From contig NZ_SMBU01000018.1 in NCBI RefSeq assembly GCF_004342485.1, forward strand, positions 34,243 to 98,242: a DNA stretch of 64,000 nucleotides, read 5' to 3'. The notes below the pieces were generated by a model. It saw only the letters and a list, made by a program, of their open reading frames with translations. It had not been told where the DNA came from and did not search any database. Positions within the stretch are counted from its first letter, which is position 1; each line of letters starts with the position of its first letter. The DNA comes from Roseateles saccharophilus. Its GTDB lineage: Bacteria; Pseudomonadota; Gammaproteobacteria; Burkholderiales; Burkholderiaceae_C. Below, in pieces: positions 44,510 through 53,395 of this stretch. A program made the translations under genes and the position numbers.

Positions 44510-45181
44510 CTAGAGCGGCTGGCGGTAGCGCTGGCCCTTGAAGCGCAGCACCAGCTCGTGCGGGCGGATCTGCTCCAGCATCAGCTCGGCGCCCAGCTTG
44601 GCGCCTTCGTGCTGTACCTCGCCGTTGACGATCAGGAAGCGGCTGGCCGGGTCGTCCGAATAGACCGAGCCGCTGATCGCCAGCTTGGGAATCTCGCGGC
44701 GCAGGCTCTCGGGCAGCTCGGCCAGCCGCGGGATGGGCGCTTCGGCCGCCGGCACGGGTGCAGGCGCCGAGGCGATGGCTGCTGGCACCGGGGCGGCGGC
44801 TAGCGCGCCCGGCGGTGGTGCAGGCGGCAGATAGGGCGAGCCCGAGGCCGCCGGCTGCGGCATCGGCACGCTGGCGAGCGCCGGCATGGCCGGTGGCGCG
44901 GTGGGCGCCGGCACAACAGCTGGCGCCGTGGTGATCCGGGCGGCTGGGGCCGGATTGGCGGGCACGGCGGCCTCGTGCTCGCCGCTCGCCCACCAGCTGC
45001 CGGCGGCTATGCCGGCCAGCAGCAGCAGGCCGCCGCCGGCCCAGGGCAGCCAGCGGCGCTGGCCGGCGGCCGGTGCGGCCTCGCCGCCGGACGGCGGCTG
45101 GGTGTGCAGGCCCGGCACCTGGCCGCGTTCACGTTCGCGGTCGGCTTCGGCCCGGCGCAGGGCATCGAGGATGTAGGACAT
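44510..45181 (-). CDS. gspB: General secretion pathway protein GspB
   Basis: 223 residues. Short cytoplasmic start MSYILDALRRAEADRERERG, one membrane helix (about 50-70), a long Ala/Pro-rich periplasmic linker, and the conserved GspB C-terminal domain (LAISGSVYSDDPASRFLIVN, then AELMLEQIRPHELVLRFKG). GspB works with GspA in transporting or placing the type II secretion secretin through the cell wall. gspA lies directly upstream in the transcription direction (26 nt gap). No other T2SS genes are in the window. Confidence 0.9.
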   Translation of the reverse strand: MSYILDALRRAEADRERERGQVPGLHTQPPSGGEAAPAAGQRRWLPWAGGGLLLLAGIAAGSWWASGEHEAAVPANPAPAARITTAPAVVPAPTAPPAMPALASVPMPQPAASGSPYLPPAPPPGALAAAPVPAAIASAPAPVPAAEAPIPRLAELPESLRREIPKLAISGSVYSDDPASRFLIVNGEVQHEGAKLGAELMLEQIRPHELVLRFKGQRYRQPL

Positions 45182-45207
45182 GGCGGTTCGGTCGCTCGAT
45201 TCTGGGT

Positions 45208-46887
45208 TCAGCGTGCCGCGTCCAGGCGCGGTTCGGCCACGTCGGCGGCCCGGTTGATCTGCATCAGCGTGATGGGTCCGAGGCGGCCGTCCGGCTGCAG
45301 GCCCTGGCTGGCCTGGAAGGCCTGGATCTGGCGGCTCAGCTCGGGCCAGCCCGGTGCTGCCGAGGCGGCGGAGCCCGGCACGGCCACGCCCTGGATACGT
45401 GCCAGTTGCTCAGCCAGCCAGCCGCGCAGCGGCGCGACGTTGTCGGCCCGGTTGGCGTAGCCCGGCGGCACGCGCCAGAAGGTGGCGAACTCGCCGCGCC
45501 AGGCGCCGGCCAGTTCGGGCAGCGCAACGCGGCGCGGCATGCCGTCCACCAGCAGCATGGCCTGCTGCCCGTCCAGCCCCACCAGCGCGGCCAGGGCCGG
45601 CGGCTGGCCGGGGCGGCGCAGCGTCAGCAGCACCGGGCGGTCGATCAGGCGGATCAGCGACAGGCTGCCGCTGCTGCTGCGGTAGCACTGCAGGCCCTGC
45701 TGAGCGGCCGCGGCGCAGGGCTCGGTCTGGGCCGGCAGCGGCAGGCCCCAGCGCTGGGCCAGTGCCGCCCAGGCGTCGCCGTCTCGCGGCGCCCAGTCGG
45801 CCAGATGCAGCGGCTCGGGGGGTGGCTTGGCGCCGCTCGCGGCCGAGACCGGCTGTGCAACTGCACGCGCGGCGGATGGCGCGGCGGAAGCCGCGCTGGC
45901 AGGGGAGGCCGCGGCGCTGGCCGCCGTAGCCGCTGCCGCCGCGCCGGCCTTGCCGCCACGCCCCAGCTGCGACTGCAGCCCCCAGGCCAGCCCCGCGCCG
46001 GCCACGGCCGCGGCCAGCACCACCAGGCCCGTGCCGAGCACATCCGGCCGGCGCCTGGGCGCTGAGGGTGCGGGCTGGGCGTCGAACACCTCGGCGGCGG
46101 CCCGGCGCACGATGGCCGGCGTGATCTGCGCCTGGCCGCCGGCATAGCCGCCCAGCAGTGCGCGGTCGCAGAGCAGGTTGATGCGCCGCGGCACGCCGCG
46201 CGTGAGCTGGTGGATCAGGCGCAGCGCCGTGCGGTCGAAGGGCAGGGCGCCACTGAGGCCGGCCACGTTCAGGCGGTGGCGGACGTATTGCGCCGTCTCG
46301 GCCTCCGACAGCGCACCCAGGTGGAAGCGCGCGATGACGCGCTGGGCCAGTTGCTCCAGCTCCGGCCGGGCCAGCATGCCGCGCAGCTCGGGCTGGCCGA
46401 TCAGCACCACCTGCAGCAACTTGCGCTCCGAAGTCTCCAGGTTGGTCAGCAGGCGCAACTGTTCCAGCACGTCGGCCGAGAGGTTCTGGGCCTCGTCGAT
46501 GATCAGCACGTTGTTGCGCCCGGCGGCGTGCTGGGCGAGCAGGAAGGCGTTCAGCGGGTCGACGTAGTCCTTCACCGTCTGCGCGCCGGCCGGCACCTGG
46601 ACATGGAATTCGTCGCAGATGGCCTTCAGCAGCTCCGGGACGGTGAGCTTGGGGTTGAAGATGTAGGCGACGTTGCAGTTCGCCGGGATCTGCTCCAGGA
46701 AGCAGCGGCAGACGGTGGTCTTGCCGGCCCCGATCTCGCCGGTGAGCAGCACGAAGCCGCCGCCGCCGTCCAGCCCGTACAACAGGTGGGCCAGCGCCTC
46801 GCGATGGCGCTCGCTCATGAACAGGTAATGCGGGTCCGGCGCGATCGAGAACGGCGCTTGTTTCAAGCCGAAGAAGGACGCGTACAT
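45208..46887 (-). CDS. gspA: General secretion pathway ATPase GspA/ExeA
   Basis: 559 residues. AAA+ ATPase domain about 1-270 with the ExeA start (YASFFGLKQAPFSIAPDPHY), Walker A GEIGAGKTT, Walker B NNVLIIDEAQNLS. One membrane helix around 290-310 follows, then an Ala-rich linker and a periplasmic region ending in a peptidoglycan-binding type 1 domain (about 500-550, IQAFQASQGLQPDGRLGPITLMQIN). It binds murein and uses ATP to help assemble the secretin of type II secretion, together with GspB. Architecture and length are standard. Confidence 0.94.
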   Translation of the reverse strand: MYASFFGLKQAPFSIAPDPHYLFMSERHREALAHLLYGLDGGGGFVLLTGEIGAGKTTVCRCFLEQIPANCNVAYIFNPKLTVPELLKAICDEFHVQVPAGAQTVKDYVDPLNAFLLAQHAAGRNNVLIIDEAQNLSADVLEQLRLLTNLETSERKLLQVVLIGQPELRGMLARPELEQLAQRVIARFHLGALSEAETAQYVRHRLNVAGLSGALPFDRTALRLIHQLTRGVPRRINLLCDRALLGGYAGGQAQITPAIVRRAAAEVFDAQPAPSAPRRRPDVLGTGLVVLAAAVAGAGLAWGLQSQLGRGGKAGAAAAATAASAAASPASAASAAPSAARAVAQPVSAASGAKPPPEPLHLADWAPRDGDAWAALAQRWGLPLPAQTEPCAAAAQQGLQCYRSSSGSLSLIRLIDRPVLLTLRRPGQPPALAALVGLDGQQAMLLVDGMPRRVALPELAGAWRGEFATFWRVPPGYANRADNVAPLRGWLAEQLARIQGVAVPGSAASAAPGWPELSRQIQAFQASQGLQPDGRLGPITLMQINRAADVAEPRLDAAR

Positions 46888-46980
46888 GGGGCGGCAGGAT
46901 AGCCGCGCAGCGCGCCGCCCGCTTCGGCAGCCGCGCGGCCTGCATTGCCGGCAGTGCCGTGCCCGCGGCGTCGAAGGGCG

Positions 46981-47877
46981 TCACGCGATCAGCTGGTGGT
47001 CGGCGAGCAATGCGGCGAACAGGGCGAACAGGTAGATGATCGAGAACCTGAAGGTCGGCATGCCCCAGCGGTCGTCGCGCCTCAGCCGCCAGGCGTGGCC
47101 GATGAAGCGCAGGCCGAGCAGTGGCGCGGCGGCGAAGTAGAGCGGCCCGCTCATGCCGATGGCGACCGGCAACAGGCTGATCGGCAGCAGGGCCAGCGTG
47201 TAGGCGAGCACGCGGCCTGCCGTGAAGCGCACGCCATGCGTGACCGGCAGCATGGGCACGTCGGCCCGGGCGTAGTCGTCGCGGCGGTGGATGGCCAGCG
47301 CCCAGAAGTGCGGCGGCGTCCAGATGAAGATGATGAGGAACAGCAGCAGCGCGCCGGCGTCGATCCGGCCCGTGACCGCGACCCAGCCGAGCAGCGGTGG
47401 CGCCGCGCCGGCAGCCCCGCCGATGACGATGTTCTGCGGCGTCGCATGCTTCAGGAACAGGCTGTAGACGACCGCGTAGCCGAGCAGCGAGGCCAGGGTC
47501 AGCAGCGCGCAGAGCGGGTTGGTGAAGGCCAGCAGCAGCGCCATGCCGGCCGCGCCCAGCGCGGCGGCGAACAGCGCGACGTCGCGCCGCCCGAGCGCGC
47601 CGCGCGGCAGCGGCCGGCCGCGCGTGCGCGCCATCAGCGCGTCGAGCCGGCGGTCGACGAGGTGGTTGATCGCCGCCGCGGCGCCGGCCACCAGCGCGAT
47701 GCCCAGCGTGCCGAACAGCATCGTTTGCCATGGTGGCGGCGAGTGCGACGACAGCAGCATGCCGACGACGACCGTGAAGGCCATCAGCGCGACGACGCGC
47801 GGCTTGGTCAACTCCAGGTAGTCACGCCACCGCGCCCGGGCCACCGGCAGCGGTTTGGCGAGTTCGGCGGTGGCCAC
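46981..47877 (-). CDS. ctaB: Protohaem IX farnesyltransferase (haem o synthase)
   Basis: 298 residues, seven to nine membrane helices. The UbiA-family signature is clear: NHLVDRRLDALMARTRGRPLP (quoted here only to its conserved D-x-x-x-D-x-x-M core) and a second DDYARADVPMLP motif. It adds a farnesyl group to haem b to make haem o, the precursor of haem a for the oxidase encoded upstream in the same operon. Haem A synthase (CtaA) and the copper chaperone Cox11 are not in the window. Confidence 0.95.
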   Translation of the reverse strand: MATAELAKPLPVARARWRDYLELTKPRVVALMAFTVVVGMLLSSHSPPPWQTMLFGTLGIALVAGAAAAINHLVDRRLDALMARTRGRPLPRGALGRRDVALFAAALGAAGMALLLAFTNPLCALLTLASLLGYAVVYSLFLKHATPQNIVIGGAAGAAPPLLGWVAVTGRIDAGALLLFLIIFIWTPPHFWALAIHRRDDYARADVPMLPVTHGVRFTAGRVLAYTLALLPISLLPVAIGMSGPLYFAAAPLLGLRFIGHAWRLRRDDRWGMPTFRFSIIYLFALFAALLADHQLIA

Positions 47878-47887
47878 GGCTCATCCA

Positions 47888-48214
47888 TCACTTGAAGAAC
47901 AGCAGCCGGCTGAGCAGCGTGTGGTTGGCCTCGGACGCCATCAGCCCGACCAGCACCAGCAGCGCCAGCGGCGGCAGCAGGATGGCGCAGATCAGCGCCA
48001 GCCTCTCCCAGGCCATGTGCATGAAGACGGCGACGATGAAGCCGGCCTTCAGCAGCATCAGCATGACGATCAGGCTCCAGCGCGTCATGCCCTGGAGGTG
48101 GAAGTAGTCGACCAGATAGGACAGGGTGCTGAGCACGAACAGCAGCAGCCAGACCTTGAGGTAGAGGCTGACCGGATGCTGCTGCTGTTGTTGGGGCGTT
48201 CCCGGAGCGTTCAT
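47888..48214 (-). CDS. Cytochrome c oxidase subunit IV-type protein
   Basis: 108 residues with a Gln-rich start (MNAPGTPQQQQQHP) and three membrane helices (about 18-36, 47-67 and 75-98), the layout of CyoD/CoxIV small subunits. The loop MHMAWERL after the second helix fits the family. It stabilises the haem-copper oxidase complex. It sits between subunit III and ctaB with gaps of 8 and 10 nt. Confidence 0.87.
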   Translation of the reverse strand: MNAPGTPQQQQQHPVSLYLKVWLLLFVLSTLSYLVDYFHLQGMTRWSLIVMLMLLKAGFIVAVFMHMAWERLALICAILLPPLALLVLVGLMASEANHTLLSRLLFFK

Positions 48215-48222
48215 ACGGCACC

Positions 48223-48912
48223 TCACCAGAGATAGAAGACCGCGAAGATGAAGACCCAGACCAGATCGACGAAGTGCCAGTAGAGGCCGGCGATCTCGAC
48301 GATCTGGTAGTTGCCGCGCTGTTCGTAGAAGCCGCGCAGCAGCCTCGTCGCGACGACGCTGAGATAGATGACGCCGGCCGAGACGTGCAGGCCGTGGAAG
48401 CCCGTGATCATGAAGAAGCTGGAGCCGAACTGGGCCGCGCCCATCGGGTTGCCCCAGGGCCTCACGCCCTCCTGGACGATCAGCTTGGTCCATTCGAAGG
48501 CCTGCATGGACACGAAGGCGACGCCGAAGGCGGCCGTCGCGAACATCAGCAGCGCGGCCTTGCGGCGGTTGCGCTGGTAGGCGAAGTTCACGGCCATGGC
48601 CATGGTGCCGCTGCTGCTGATCAGCACGAAGGTCATGATGGCGATCAGCAGCAGCGGCAGGTCGGCCCCGCCGACATGCAGCGAGAAGACCTCGCTCGGG
48701 TTGGGCCAGGGCACGGTGGTGGAGGCGCGCACCGTCATGTAGCCGGTCAGGAAGCTGCCGAAGATGAAGGTGTCGCTGAGCAGGAAGATCCACATCATCA
48801 ACTTGCCCCAGGCGACATGGAAGGCGCGCTGGTCGGACGACCAGTCGGCCACCAGGCCGCGCAGGCCGATGAGGGGAACGGGTGACGTGGGGGCTTCGGG
48901 GACGGCGCTCAT
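48223..48912 (-). CDS. Cytochrome c oxidase subunit III
   Basis: 229 residues, from ATG 48912. Seven-helix subunit III pattern lacking the first pair in the long form: KLMMWIFLLSDTFIFGSFL, the EWTKLIVQEGVRPWGNPMGAAQFG loop with the conserved acidic residue region, FFMITGFHGLHVSAGVIYL and a final IAGLYWHFVDLVWVFIFAVFYLW (landmarks shortened). It supports proton uptake and stability of subunit I. A second subunit III-like gene lies directly upstream, an unusual duplication. Confidence 0.92.
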   Translation of the reverse strand: MSAVPEAPTSPVPLIGLRGLVADWSSDQRAFHVAWGKLMMWIFLLSDTFIFGSFLTGYMTVRASTTVPWPNPSEVFSLHVGGADLPLLLIAIMTFVLISSSGTMAMAVNFAYQRNRRKAALLMFATAAFGVAFVSMQAFEWTKLIVQEGVRPWGNPMGAAQFGSSFFMITGFHGLHVSAGVIYLSVVATRLLRGFYEQRGNYQIVEIAGLYWHFVDLVWVFIFAVFYLW

Positions 48913-48925
48913 GGCTGGGTCCTCG

Positions 48926-49549
48926 TCAGCGGGTGCCGCAGATCCGGCCGGCGACCTCGGGGTCGATGAGGCCGAGGGCGGTGAACAGCACCACCCAGAC
49001 CAGCAGCAGGAAGTGCCAGTAGCGCGCGCACAGCGCAATGCGCCAGGGCGCCTGCCCGGGCGAGCGCAGCACCCAGGCCCAGGCCGCGAGCCCTCCCGCT
49101 ACATGCAGCGCATGCAGGGCTGTCAGCAGGTAGAAGAAGCTGCCGGCCGGGTTGCCGGTGAAGGACACCCTGGCGCCCAGCAGGGCCTGCCAGGCCCAGG
49201 CCTGCGTGGCGACGAAGGCCAGCGTGCAGGCGCCGCCGGCCAGCAGCGGCGCCCGCGGCGCCTGGCCTCCCTGCGCGCGCCATGCCGCCTGCTGCAGCAG
49301 CACGCTGCCAGCCAGCAGCCAGCCGGTGCTGAGCCAGAGCTGCCAGGGCAGGCCGATGGCGACCGCGTCGCTGGCGCTCAGCCGCATCACGTAGGCGACG
49401 CCGAACAGCGAGAACAGCGCCGTCGCGACGCCCATGAAGACCCACAGGGCGACGCTCTGCGCCGCGCCCGGCCGCTGGCGGCGCTGCATGGCGGCGGATG
49501 GCGCCGGCCCTTGCATGTCCGCCCGTGTCAACGTGCCGGTGTTGTTCAT
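48926..49549 (-). CDS. Second cytochrome c oxidase subunit III-like protein
   Basis: 207 residues from ATG 49549, overlapping the subunit I stop by 4 nt. It has five to six helices and keeps the subunit III signatures FFYLLTALHALHVAGGLAAW and ALCARYWHFLLLVWVVLFTALG near the end, but is shorter and more diverged than the next gene (for instance HALHV where the other has HGLHV). Gene clusters of this oxidase type in Burkholderiales often carry such a pair; whether both enter one complex is not known to me. Confidence 0.88.
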   Translation of the reverse strand: MNNTGTLTRADMQGPAPSAAMQRRQRPGAAQSVALWVFMGVATALFSLFGVAYVMRLSASDAVAIGLPWQLWLSTGWLLAGSVLLQQAAWRAQGGQAPRAPLLAGGACTLAFVATQAWAWQALLGARVSFTGNPAGSFFYLLTALHALHVAGGLAAWAWVLRSPGQAPWRIALCARYWHFLLLVWVVLFTALGLIDPEVAGRICGTR

Positions 49550-51318
49550 GCCGGCGCCCCCTTCGACGCGGTGCGCGGCGCACCGGGCGCTGCCTCGGGC
49601 TCCAGGCCCCCGGCTTCCGGCGGTGCGTTCTGCGCGATGAAGTCTTCGGCCGCGCCGGGCACGCTGTAGGCATAGGCCCAGCGGTGCACGACCGGCAGCT
49701 GCGGTCCCCAGTTGCCGTGCGCCGGCGGGGTCCGCGGCGTGAACCATTCCAGCGACGCGGCGCGCCACGGGTTGGGTTCGGCCCGGCGGCCGCGGAAGAC
49801 GCTCCACACCAGGTTGAAGACGAACACCAGCTGCGCCACGCCGACGACCAGTGCGACGACGGTGATGAAGGCGTTGAGCTGGTGCGCCGATTGCGGGATG
49901 AACTGGTAGCCGTCGAAGTTGTAGTAGCGCCGTGGCATGCCGAGGATGCCGAGATAGTGCATCGGGAAATAGATGAGGTAGGTGCCGAGGAAGGTGACCC
50001 AGAAGTGCAGTCGGCCGAGCCTGTCGTCGAGCATGCGGCCGCTGATCTTGGGGAACCAGTGGTAGATGGCACCGAACACCACCAGCAGCGGCGCCACGCC
50101 CATGACCATGTGAAAGTGGGCGACGACGAAGTAGGTGCCCGACAGCGGAATGTCGACGCTGACGTTGCCGAGGAAGAGCCCGGTCAGCCCGCCGGAGAGG
50201 AAGGTCAACAGGAAGGCCAGCGTGAACAGCATCGGTACCGACAGGTGTATGTCGCCGCGCCACAGCGTCAGCACCCAGTTGTAGACCTTGATGGCGGTGG
50301 GCACCGCGATGATCAGCGTGCTGGTCGCGAAGAAGAAGCCGAACCACGGGTTCATGCCGCTGACGAACATGTGGTGGGCCCAGACGACAAAGCTCAGCGC
50401 GCCGATGATGACGATGGCCCACACCATCATGCGGTAGCCGAAGATGGCCTTGCGCGCGTGTACGCTGATGAGGTCGGACACGATGCCGAAGGCCGGCAGC
50501 GCGACGATGTAGACCTCGGGGTGGCCGAAGAACCAGAACAGGTGCTGGAACAGCAGCGGGCTGCCGCCCTTGTAGCCGGTGAGCTGCCCCATCGACACCA
50601 GGGCCGGCATGAAGAAGCTGGTGCCCAGGGTCTTGTCCAGCAGCAGCATGACGCCGCTGACGAAGAGCGCCGGGAAAGCCAGCAGCGCCAGCACCGTGGC
50701 CGTGAAGATGCCCCATACGGACAGCGGCATGCGCAGCAGCGTCATGCCCTCGCAGCGTGCCTGCAGCACCGTGGTGACGTAGTTGAGGCCGCCCATCGTC
50801 GTCGCGACGATGAAGATCAGCAGCGACACCAGCATCAGGATGATGCCCCAGTCATGGCCGGGCGTGCCGGGCAGGATGGACTGCGGCGGGTACAGCGTCC
50901 AGCCGGCGCCGGTGGGGCCGCCGGGCACGAAGAAGCTCGCCATCAGCACGACCACCGACAGCAGGTAGACCCAGAAGCTCAGCATGTTCATGTACGGGAA
51001 CACCATGTCCCGCGCGCCGACCATCAGCGGGATCAGGTAGTTGCCGAAGCCGCCGAGGAAGAGTGCCGTCAGCAGGTAGATCACCATGATCATCCCGTGC
51101 ATCGTGACGAACTGGTAGTAGCGCTCGGGCGTGATGAAGGCGAAGTGGCCGGGGAAGCCGATCTGCAGCCGCATCAGGTTGGACAGCAGCACGCCCACGA
51201 GGCCGACCACGATGGCGGTGCTCGCGTACTGGACGGCGATCACCTTGTGGTCCTGGCTCCAGACGTATCGGGTGAGGAAGGTCGTCGGCGCGTGCTCTTC
51301 GGCGGCATGGTCGCTCAT
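49546..51318 (-). CDS. ctaD: Cytochrome c oxidase subunit I
   Basis: 590 residues, twelve helices plus a soluble C-terminal tail. Ligand motifs are present: TMHGMIMV (low-spin haem His), the copper-B/Tyr site WFFGHPEVYIVALPAFG including the D-channel Glu of type A oxidases and the cross-linked Tyr, VWAHHMFVSGM (copper B His pair), and VAHFHMVMG (haem a3 and a His). This makes it a proton-pumping A-type haem-copper oxidase reducing O2. It begins 12 nt after the subunit II stop. The genes around it supply subunits II, III, IV and haem o. Confidence 0.96.
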   Translation of the reverse strand: MSDHAAEEHAPTTFLTRYVWSQDHKVIAVQYASTAIVVGLVGVLLSNLMRLQIGFPGHFAFITPERYYQFVTMHGMIMVIYLLTALFLGGFGNYLIPLMVGARDMVFPYMNMLSFWVYLLSVVVLMASFFVPGGPTGAGWTLYPPQSILPGTPGHDWGIILMLVSLLIFIVATTMGGLNYVTTVLQARCEGMTLLRMPLSVWGIFTATVLALLAFPALFVSGVMLLLDKTLGTSFFMPALVSMGQLTGYKGGSPLLFQHLFWFFGHPEVYIVALPAFGIVSDLISVHARKAIFGYRMMVWAIVIIGALSFVVWAHHMFVSGMNPWFGFFFATSTLIIAVPTAIKVYNWVLTLWRGDIHLSVPMLFTLAFLLTFLSGGLTGLFLGNVSVDIPLSGTYFVVAHFHMVMGVAPLLVVFGAIYHWFPKISGRMLDDRLGRLHFWVTFLGTYLIYFPMHYLGILGMPRRYYNFDGYQFIPQSAHQLNAFITVVALVVGVAQLVFVFNLVWSVFRGRRAEPNPWRAASLEWFTPRTPPAHGNWGPQLPVVHRWAYAYSVPGAAEDFIAQNAPPEAGGLEPEAAPGAPRTASKGAPA

Positions 51319-51330
51319 GGCTTGCCTCCG

Positions 51331-52440
51331 TCAGTGGGCCGCCTGGGCCTGGATATAGGCCACCAGCGCGTCGAGCTCGTCGTCCTTGATGTCGAGCTTG
51401 GGCATCAGTGGCTGGAAGCCCTTGACCGTCCTCGACTGCGGCTCGCGGATCTTGTGCCTCAGCGCCGCCACGTCCATCAGCACCGTCGAGCCGTCGGCGA
51501 AGGTCTCCGTCCTGCCGAACAGCCCCTTCCAGCTCGGGCCGACGATGGTGCTGCCGTCGATCGAATGGCAGCCGACGCAGCCCTTGCTCTGCGCCAGCCC
51601 CTTGCCCCGGGCCACCAGGTCGCCGGCGGCGACCCCGGCCGTGGCGGCCGGCGCGAGCATCGCCGCGAACGTCGGCTGCGCACCCAGCCAGGCCTTGAAG
51701 GCCTCCTCGTCCTCGACGACCACGGTGCCGCGCATGTTCGGGTGGCCGATGCCGCAGAGCTGCGCGCACATCGCCTCGAAGCGCCCGGCCACCGTCGGCG
51801 TGAACCAGAAGCCGCTGACCTGGCCGGGCACGATGTTCATGCGCGCGCGCATCGGCGGCACGAAGAAATCGTGCAGCACGTCGTTGGAGCGCGCCAGCAC
51901 CCTGACCGGCCGGTTCAGCGGCAGATGCACCTCGTTGCCGGTGACCACGACATTGGCGCGCGCAGCAGCGTCGTCGGGATCGAGGCCGAGCGGGTTGGCG
52001 CCGCTGACGAAACGGGCGTCGCTGGCGCCGAGCTTGTCCGCCGCGCCGACGAAGCGGAAGCGCCATTGCCATTGCTGGCCGACCACCTCCAGCAGCAGCG
52101 CATCGGGGGGCGGGTTGACGTAGCTCGCGTAGACCACCAGCCCCGGCGTCAGCAGCGCGGCGATGCCGAGTGCCGTGACGCCGATCAGCCAGCGCTCGAG
52201 GCGTTTGTTCTCAGGCTGGTAGGCAGCGCGCCGGCCCTCGCGATGGCGAAAGCGCAGCAGGCAGTAGGCGACGAACAGGTTGATGACGACGAAGAAGATG
52301 CCCGTGATGACGAGGGTGATCGTCAGCGTTTCGTCCATCTGTCGCCAGTTCGACGCCAGCGCCGTGGTCCACCAGGGGGTGAGGGCATGGAACAGCAGCG
52401 AGCCACCGACGATGGCGAGCAGGGCGATGACCATCCACAT
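51331..52440 (-). CDS. ctaC: Cytochrome c oxidase subunit II with fused cytochrome c domain
   Basis: 369 residues. Two N-terminal membrane helices (about 3-22 and 40-62 with a third hydrophobic stretch near 85-108), the cupredoxin domain with the CuA site (C225 and C229 in CAQLCGIGHPNM, plus an upstream His in HDFFVPPMR), then a class I cytochrome c domain with CVGCH (288-292) and a Met-bearing end (PLMPKLD). The fusion defines a caa3-type oxidase in which electrons enter through the attached haem c. There is no classic lipobox. It is the third gene of the operon. Confidence 0.94.
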   Translation of the reverse strand: MWMVIALLAIVGGSLLFHALTPWWTTALASNWRQMDETLTITLVITGIFFVVINLFVAYCLLRFRHREGRRAAYQPENKRLERWLIGVTALGIAALLTPGLVVYASYVNPPPDALLLEVVGQQWQWRFRFVGAADKLGASDARFVSGANPLGLDPDDAAARANVVVTGNEVHLPLNRPVRVLARSNDVLHDFFVPPMRARMNIVPGQVSGFWFTPTVAGRFEAMCAQLCGIGHPNMRGTVVVEDEEAFKAWLGAQPTFAAMLAPAATAGVAAGDLVARGKGLAQSKGCVGCHSIDGSTIVGPSWKGLFGRTETFADGSTVLMDVAALRHKIREPQSRTVKGFQPLMPKLDIKDDELDALVAYIQAQAAH

Positions 52441-52488
52441 GAGCGGCTGCGCCTCGCGTTGGTTGGGTCACTCGGCGTGGGCGCTCTC

Positions 52489-52992
52489 CTAGGCTGCCAC
52501 AGGCCTGCGGTTCAGCCTGCGATAGACCTCCGCGGCGCAAACGCCGAACGCGAGCTGCCCCAGGAAGGTGGCCTCGCCACGCATCTCCTGGAACCACGGG
52601 AACAGCGCGGCCAGCACATAGAAGTTCACGAAATAGACGACGACGCCGAACACGTAGCCGATGACCTGCGTCATTGCGAGGCTGCCCTCGCAGCGCAGGC
52701 CGGCGATGGCGATGCCGATGACGAGGCCGGAGAAGACGCCCAGCGTGTAGTGGATCAGCAGCGCCGCGGCGACGACGCCGAGGTCGAGGCCCGACGAATG
52801 CAGCGCCTGCTGGCCCAGCAGCAGCGCGGCGATCTTGTGCGACGTGGCCCAGGGGTCGCCGTTGCCGAACACCAGTGGCCAGCACAGATCCAGCACCATC
52901 AGCACGGCGCCAGCCGCCAGGCCGGCCACGGCCGCAGCCGACCAGTCGGGCGTGCGCCACGACACGTGGCGGGATTGCAGTTGGAGTTCCAT
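52489..52992 (-). CDS. Membrane protein of unknown function, leading the oxidase operon
   Basis: 167 residues with four hydrophobic helices (about 20-40, 70-95, 100-118 and 122-140) and a soluble C terminus (AEVYRRLNRRPVAA). A very strong AGGAGG site precedes the ATG. No family assigned; the layout (LDLCWPLVFGNGDPW, HKIAALLLG, LIHYTLGVFSGLVIG) recurs in my memory as an uncharacterised protein beside alternative oxidases, but I cannot name it. Position 48 nt before subunit II suggests an assembly or accessory role. Confidence 0.72.
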   Translation of the reverse strand: MELQLQSRHVSWRTPDWSAAAVAGLAAGAVLMVLDLCWPLVFGNGDPWATSHKIAALLLGQQALHSSGLDLGVVAAALLIHYTLGVFSGLVIGIAIAGLRCEGSLAMTQVIGYVFGVVVYFVNFYVLAALFPWFQEMRGEATFLGQLAFGVCAAEVYRRLNRRPVAA

Positions 52993-53028
52993 GGCTGCCT
53001 CCTTCTCGCTGATGCCTGGCCGCCGCCC

Positions 53029-53217
53029 TCAAGGCGCGCGGTGCGAAACCTGCCGCAGGTGCCCGATGCCTCGGGCCCACGCCGCATCGATGTCAACGTG
53101 TTGGTCGTGGGTCGGGCGCCGCGCCTGCTCGGCGTCGGTGCGTGCAGACAACAAAACCTCCCCGCCGCTGCGCACACTTTCGATGCCCGGCGACAGCTCA
53201 TTGAGGAGATGGCCCAT
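53029..53217 (-). CDS. Small hypothetical protein, first gene of the oxidase operon
   Basis: 62 residues from ATG 53217, selected because AGGAGG lies 6 nt upstream; the frame is open 29 codons further but without a ribosome site. The sequence (MGHLLNELSPGIESVRSGGE, then ARTDAEQARRPTHDQHVDID) is hydrophilic, with several His and Asp residues and no cysteine. Unknown family. A good promoter lies 50 nt upstream. It could be a leader gene or regulator; no function is claimed. Confidence 0.5.
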   Translation of the reverse strand: MGHLLNELSPGIESVRSGGEVLLSARTDAEQARRPTHDQHVDIDAAWARGIGHLRQVSHRAP

Positions 53218-53266
53218 CACAGCCTCCTGCCGCCCACATGAGTGAGACAAGATGTTGTTGCTGGGT

Positions 53267-53295
53267 TTTATACGCCTCGCCCCTGGGGGGCGCAA
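53267..53295 (-). promoter_or_regulatory. Probable promoter of the oxidase operon
   Basis: On the - strand, TTGCGC (53290-53295) and TATAAA (53267-53272) are separated by exactly 17 nt, a sigma-70-like spacing. The -10 lies 50 nt before the ATG of the first small gene. Further upstream an inverted repeat CAACGAT-CAAC-ATCGTTG (53348-53365) could be an operator. Confidence 0.5.
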
Positions 53296-53347
53296 CGATT
53301 CCACGGGGAGTGTGGGAATACGCGTCCCGGCAAAACGCTGGACTGAT

Positions 53348-53365
53348 CAACGATCAACATCGTTG
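53348..53365. promoter_or_regulatory. Inverted repeat between porin and oxidase operon
   Basis: CAACGAT-CAAC-ATCGTTG, a perfect 7-bp dyad with a 4-nt centre. It lies 53 nt upstream of the -35 of the oxidase promoter and 31 nt beyond the porin stop. It could be an operator, or a weak terminator for the porin; no adjacent T-run is present on the - strand. Confidence 0.35.
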
Positions 53366-53395
53366 CAGCCCCTCTCTTTTATGTGACCAAGTCTG

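Noticed and set aside
49498..53241. A 1,247-codon open frame antisense to the whole oxidase operon
   Set aside because: Stop-free antisense frames are expected at this G+C; the translation is Asp/Glu/Arg/His-rich without domains, while the - strand genes are certain.
53343..53357. Possible FNR box upstream of the oxidase operon
   Set aside because: The half sites TGAT and ATCA are 5 nt apart with a C in the first position, not the 4-nt spacing of TTGAT-N4-ATCAA; kept only as a plain inverted repeat.
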